A stretch of DNA of 64,000 nucleotides, taken from Calliopsis andreniformis. Taxonomy: Eukaryota; Arthropoda; Insecta; Hymenoptera; Andrenidae. The notes beneath the pieces are model-generated. The model worked only from the letters and a program-made list of their open reading frames with translations, did not search any database and was not told where the DNA came from. Each line of letters begins with the position of its first letter. Positions within the stretch are counted from its first letter, which is position 1. Below, in pieces: positions 61,941 through 64,000 of the stretch. The DNA lies in contig NW_027480545.1 in assembly GCF_051401765.1 (NCBI RefSeq), forward strand, positions 434,001-498,000, read 5' to 3'. The translations under genes were made by a program, and so were the position numbers.

Positions 61941-62800
61941 CTCAATCCTCAATCCTCATTCTTCAATCCTCAATACCCAATCCTCAATCTTCAATCCTCA
62001 ATCCTCAATCCTCAATTCTCGATCCTCAATCCTCAATCCTCAATCCTGAATCCTCAATCTTCAGACCTCAGTCCTCAACAATCAGCTGTCAATCCTCAAT
62101 CCTCACTAGAATATCTTCAGTTCAGAGTTTTCCATACGCAATACTCAATCTGCAATCTTCATATCTCTACCCACAAACATCAATTCTCATCACTCAGGCA
62201 TCAACCCTCAGTCCCCAATCCTCAATCTTCAATCGTCAATCCTCAATCCTCAATTATCAATCCTCAATCCTCAATCCTCAATCTTCAACCCTCAATACTC
62301 AATCTTCAATCCTCAAACCTCAATCCTCAATCCTCAATCCTCAATCTTCAATCCTCAATCCTCAATCCTCAATCCTCAATGCTCATTCTTCAATCCTCAA
62401 TACCCAATCCTCAATCTTCAATCCTCAATCCTCAATCCTCAACTCTCAATCCTCAATCCTCAATCCTCAGTCCTCAAACCTCAATCCTCAACCCTCAGCC
62501 CTCATCTTCAATCCTCAATCCTCAATCCTCAATTCTCAATCTTCAATCCTCAATACTCAATCTTCAATCCTCAATCCTCAATTCTCAATCCTCAATACTC
62601 AATCCTCAATCGTCAATCCTCAATCCCCAATCCTCAATCTTCAATACTCAACCCTCAATCCTCAATCCACAATCCTCAATCTTCAATCCTCAATACTCAA
62701 TCTTCAACCCTCAATCCTCAATCCTCAATCCTCAATCCTCGGTCCTCAATCCTCAATCTTCAATCCTCAATACTCAATCTTCAATCCTCAATCCTCAATC
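61941..62800 (+). repeat. 860-bp tandem duplication, copy 1
   Basis: Markers recur 860 bases to the right, including the A2 anchors near 62076 and 62936 and the ATATCTCTACCC unit at 62161/63021. The length equals 123 x 7 - 1, and one 6-base unit (CCTCAT near 62,507) is present. Copy 1 has the odd CACTCAGGCATC where all other A2 copies compared read CAGCCATC. Confidence 0.82.
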
Positions 62801-63512
62801 CTCAATCGTCAATCCTCATTCTTCAATCCTCAATACCCAATCCTCAATCTTCAATCCTCAATCCTCAATCCTCAATTCTCAATCCTCAATCCTCAATCCT
62901 CAATCCTGAATCCTCAATCTTCAGACCTCAGTCCTCAACAATCAGCTGTCAATACTCAATCCTCACTAGAATATCCTCAGTTCAGAGTTTTCCATACGCA
63001 ATACTCATTCTGCAATCTTCATATCTCTACCCACAAACATCAATTCTCATCACTCAGCCATCAACCCTCAGTCCCCAATCCTCAATCTTCAATCGCCAAT
63101 CCTCAATCCTCAATTATCAATCCTCAATCCTCAATCCTCAATCTTCAACCCTCAATACTCAACCTCCAATCCTCAAACCTCAATCCTCAATCCTCAATCT
63201 TCAATCCTCAATCCTCAATCCTCAATCCTCAATGCTCATTCTTCAATCCTCAATACCCAATCCTTAATTTTCAATCCTCAATCCTCAATCCTCAACTCTC
63301 AATCCTCAATCCTCAATCCTCAGTCCTCAAACCTCAATCCTCAACCCTCAGCCCTCATATTCAATCCTCAATCCTCAATCCTCAATCCTCAATTCTCAAT
63401 CTTCAATCCTCAATACTCAATCTTCAATCCTCAATCCTCAATTCTCAATCCTCAATACTCAATCCTCAATCGCCAATCCTCAATCCCCAATCCTCAATCT
63501 TCAATACTCAAT
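62801..63512 (+). repeat. 860-bp tandem duplication, copy 2 (partial)
   Basis: Second copy, with balanced single-unit changes: one unit fewer near 63.18 kb and one more near 63.37 kb. The match stops near 63.51 kb, where copy 1 reads CTCAACCC and this copy reads CTCAATCC. Confidence 0.8.
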
Positions 63513-64000
63513 CCTCAATCCTCAATCCTCAATCCTCAATCCTCAATCCTCATTCTTCAATCCTCAATACCCAATCCTCAATCTTCAATCCTCAATCCTC
63601 AATCCTCAATTCTCAATCCTCAATCCTCAATCCTCAGACCTCAGACATCAATGCTCAGCCCTCAGTCCTCGTCCTCAATCCACAACCCTCAATCTTCAAT
63701 CATCAATCTTCAATCATCAATATTCAAACTTCAGTCCTCAATCCTCAATCCTAAATCCTCAATGTTCAATCCGCAATACCCAATCCTCAATCTTCAATCC
63801 TCAATCCTCAAACCTCAATCCTCAATCCTCAATCCTCAATCCTCAATCCTCATTCTTCAATCCTCAATACCCAATCCTCAATCTTCAATCCTCAATCCCC
63901 AATCCTCAGTCCTCAAAACTCAATTCTGAATCCTCAATCCTCAAACCTCAATCCTCAATCCTCAATCCTCAATCCTCAATCCTCAATTCTCACTCCTCAA
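63513..64000 (+). repeat. Right-edge array segment with a truncated S module
   Basis: The S module marker at 63651 is followed by the usual CATCAAT run, but the A3 anchor is missing. The array switches to ordinary CCTCAAT units near 63,845 and continues to the end of the window, so the array extends beyond it. Confidence 0.75.

Larger units (their letters stand above)
61226..63754 (+). other. Longest open frame (842 codons), judged non-coding
   Basis: This frame reads an imperfect heptapeptide repeat (S-I-L-N-P-Q-S). It opens at a TTG in the anchor (CAGTTGTCAATCC), and I find no ATG in frame in its whole length, so it lacks a normal eukaryotic start. No signal peptide, transmembrane segment or known domain is visible. 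The other two + frames over the same bases carry the same heptapeptide. The open length is a property of the 7-base unit and does not show selection. A transcribed and translated product cannot be excluded, but nothing supports it. Confidence 0.85.
1..64000 (+). repeat. Heptanucleotide satellite array, consensus CCTCAAT (whole window)
   Basis: The sequence is a head-to-tail array of CCTCAAT and point variants (CTTCAAT, ACTCAAT, TCTCAAT, CGTCAAT, CATCAAT, CCTCAGT, CCTCAAA, CCTGAAT). The array has no unique flank at either end, so its true length exceeds the window. All units lie in the same orientation. The consensus contains no G on the + strand, so G occurs only in variant units. Occasional 6-base units shift the register by one base. 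No stretch over 300 bases departs from this pattern, so no gene-sized unique DNA is present. The type of sequence is typical of eukaryotic satellite DNA; the species and chromosomal position cannot be told from the sequence. Confidence 0.98.

Noticed and set aside
1808..63929. The many long + strand open frames as real genes encoding S/I/L/N/P/Q-rich repeat proteins
   Set aside because: All three + frames carry the same heptapeptide, frames overlap each other, starts and stops fall at chance variant units (ATG in CTCAATGCTC, TTG in CAGTTGTC, TAA in CTTTAAATC), and lengths change with unit deletions. This is expected from a 7-base repeat without coding function.
1..64000. CRISPR array
   Set aside because: There are no unique spacers of constant length between conserved repeats; the intervals are themselves made of the same 7-base units, and no cas genes are present.
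1..64000. Telomere or interstitial telomeric repeat
   Set aside because: The unit CCTCAAT/ATTGAGG is G/C strand-asymmetric like telomeric repeats but does not match TTAGGG, TTTAGGG, TTAGG or other telomere motifs I know, and it is far more variable and higher-order structured than a telomere tract.
1..64000. A defence system, gene cluster or other undescribed functional system
   Set aside because: No non-repetitive DNA long enough for a gene occurs on either strand; - strand frames are closed every 21 bases in the consensus.

Overview
The whole 64 kb window is one uninterrupted satellite array. The basic unit is a 7-base repeat, CCTCAAT on the + strand (ATTGAGG on the - strand). I found no protein-coding gene, rRNA, tRNA, transposon, CRISPR array or bacterial promoter/terminator that I could support. 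An array this large, built of nested higher-order repeats and still inside the array at both ends, points to heterochromatic or other satellite DNA of a eukaryotic chromosome. Nothing in the window identifies the species.

The array has three levels. (1) Units: nearly everything can be cut into 7-base units, with scattered 6-base units (CCTCAT, CCTCGT, CCTCAC, CATCAT, CCTCAA and a few others) and one 8-base unit. (2) Diverged blocks: about 74 copies of a block of roughly 21 heavily mutated units ('anchor' block; subtypes A1 to A4) recur every few hundred bases to about 2 kb, plus 13 copies of a related block (B) that carries a 7-bp inverted repeat. The blocks stay in the 7-base register, so they are old diverged units and not insertions. 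(3) Segmental tandem duplications of 684, 860, 957, 1,147, 2,878, 3,919, 5,034 and 5,610 bp, several of them nearly identical between copies.

Layout: 1-6.6 kb, a segment whose paralogue lies at 14.9-23.7 kb; 6.9-9.2 kb, a 1,147-bp tandem pair; 9.2-12.5 kb, a mosaic with a far paralogue near 48.1 and 51.0 kb; 12.5-14.0 kb, a 957-bp pair; 14.7-22.6 kb, a 3,919-bp pair; 23.8-32.6 kb, a 5,034-bp pair with a nested 684-bp pair; 32.6-35.3 kb, the most irregular stretch; 35.3-46.5 kb, a 5.6-kb pair; 45.8-52.4 kb, about 2.3 copies of a 2,878-bp unit; 52.4-64 kb, a mosaic ending in an 860-bp pair.

Long open frames exist only on the + strand, and they follow arithmetically from the repeat. Because 7 is not a multiple of 3, all three + frames read the same heptapeptide (S-I-L-N-P-Q-S), while every - frame meets TGA once per 21 bases. 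I treat these frames as non-coding. I found no undescribed gene system here. The notable signal is the structure and history of the array: duplication lengths that the counts of 6-base units explain exactly, frames that survive frameshifts, and a diverged block preserved in register.
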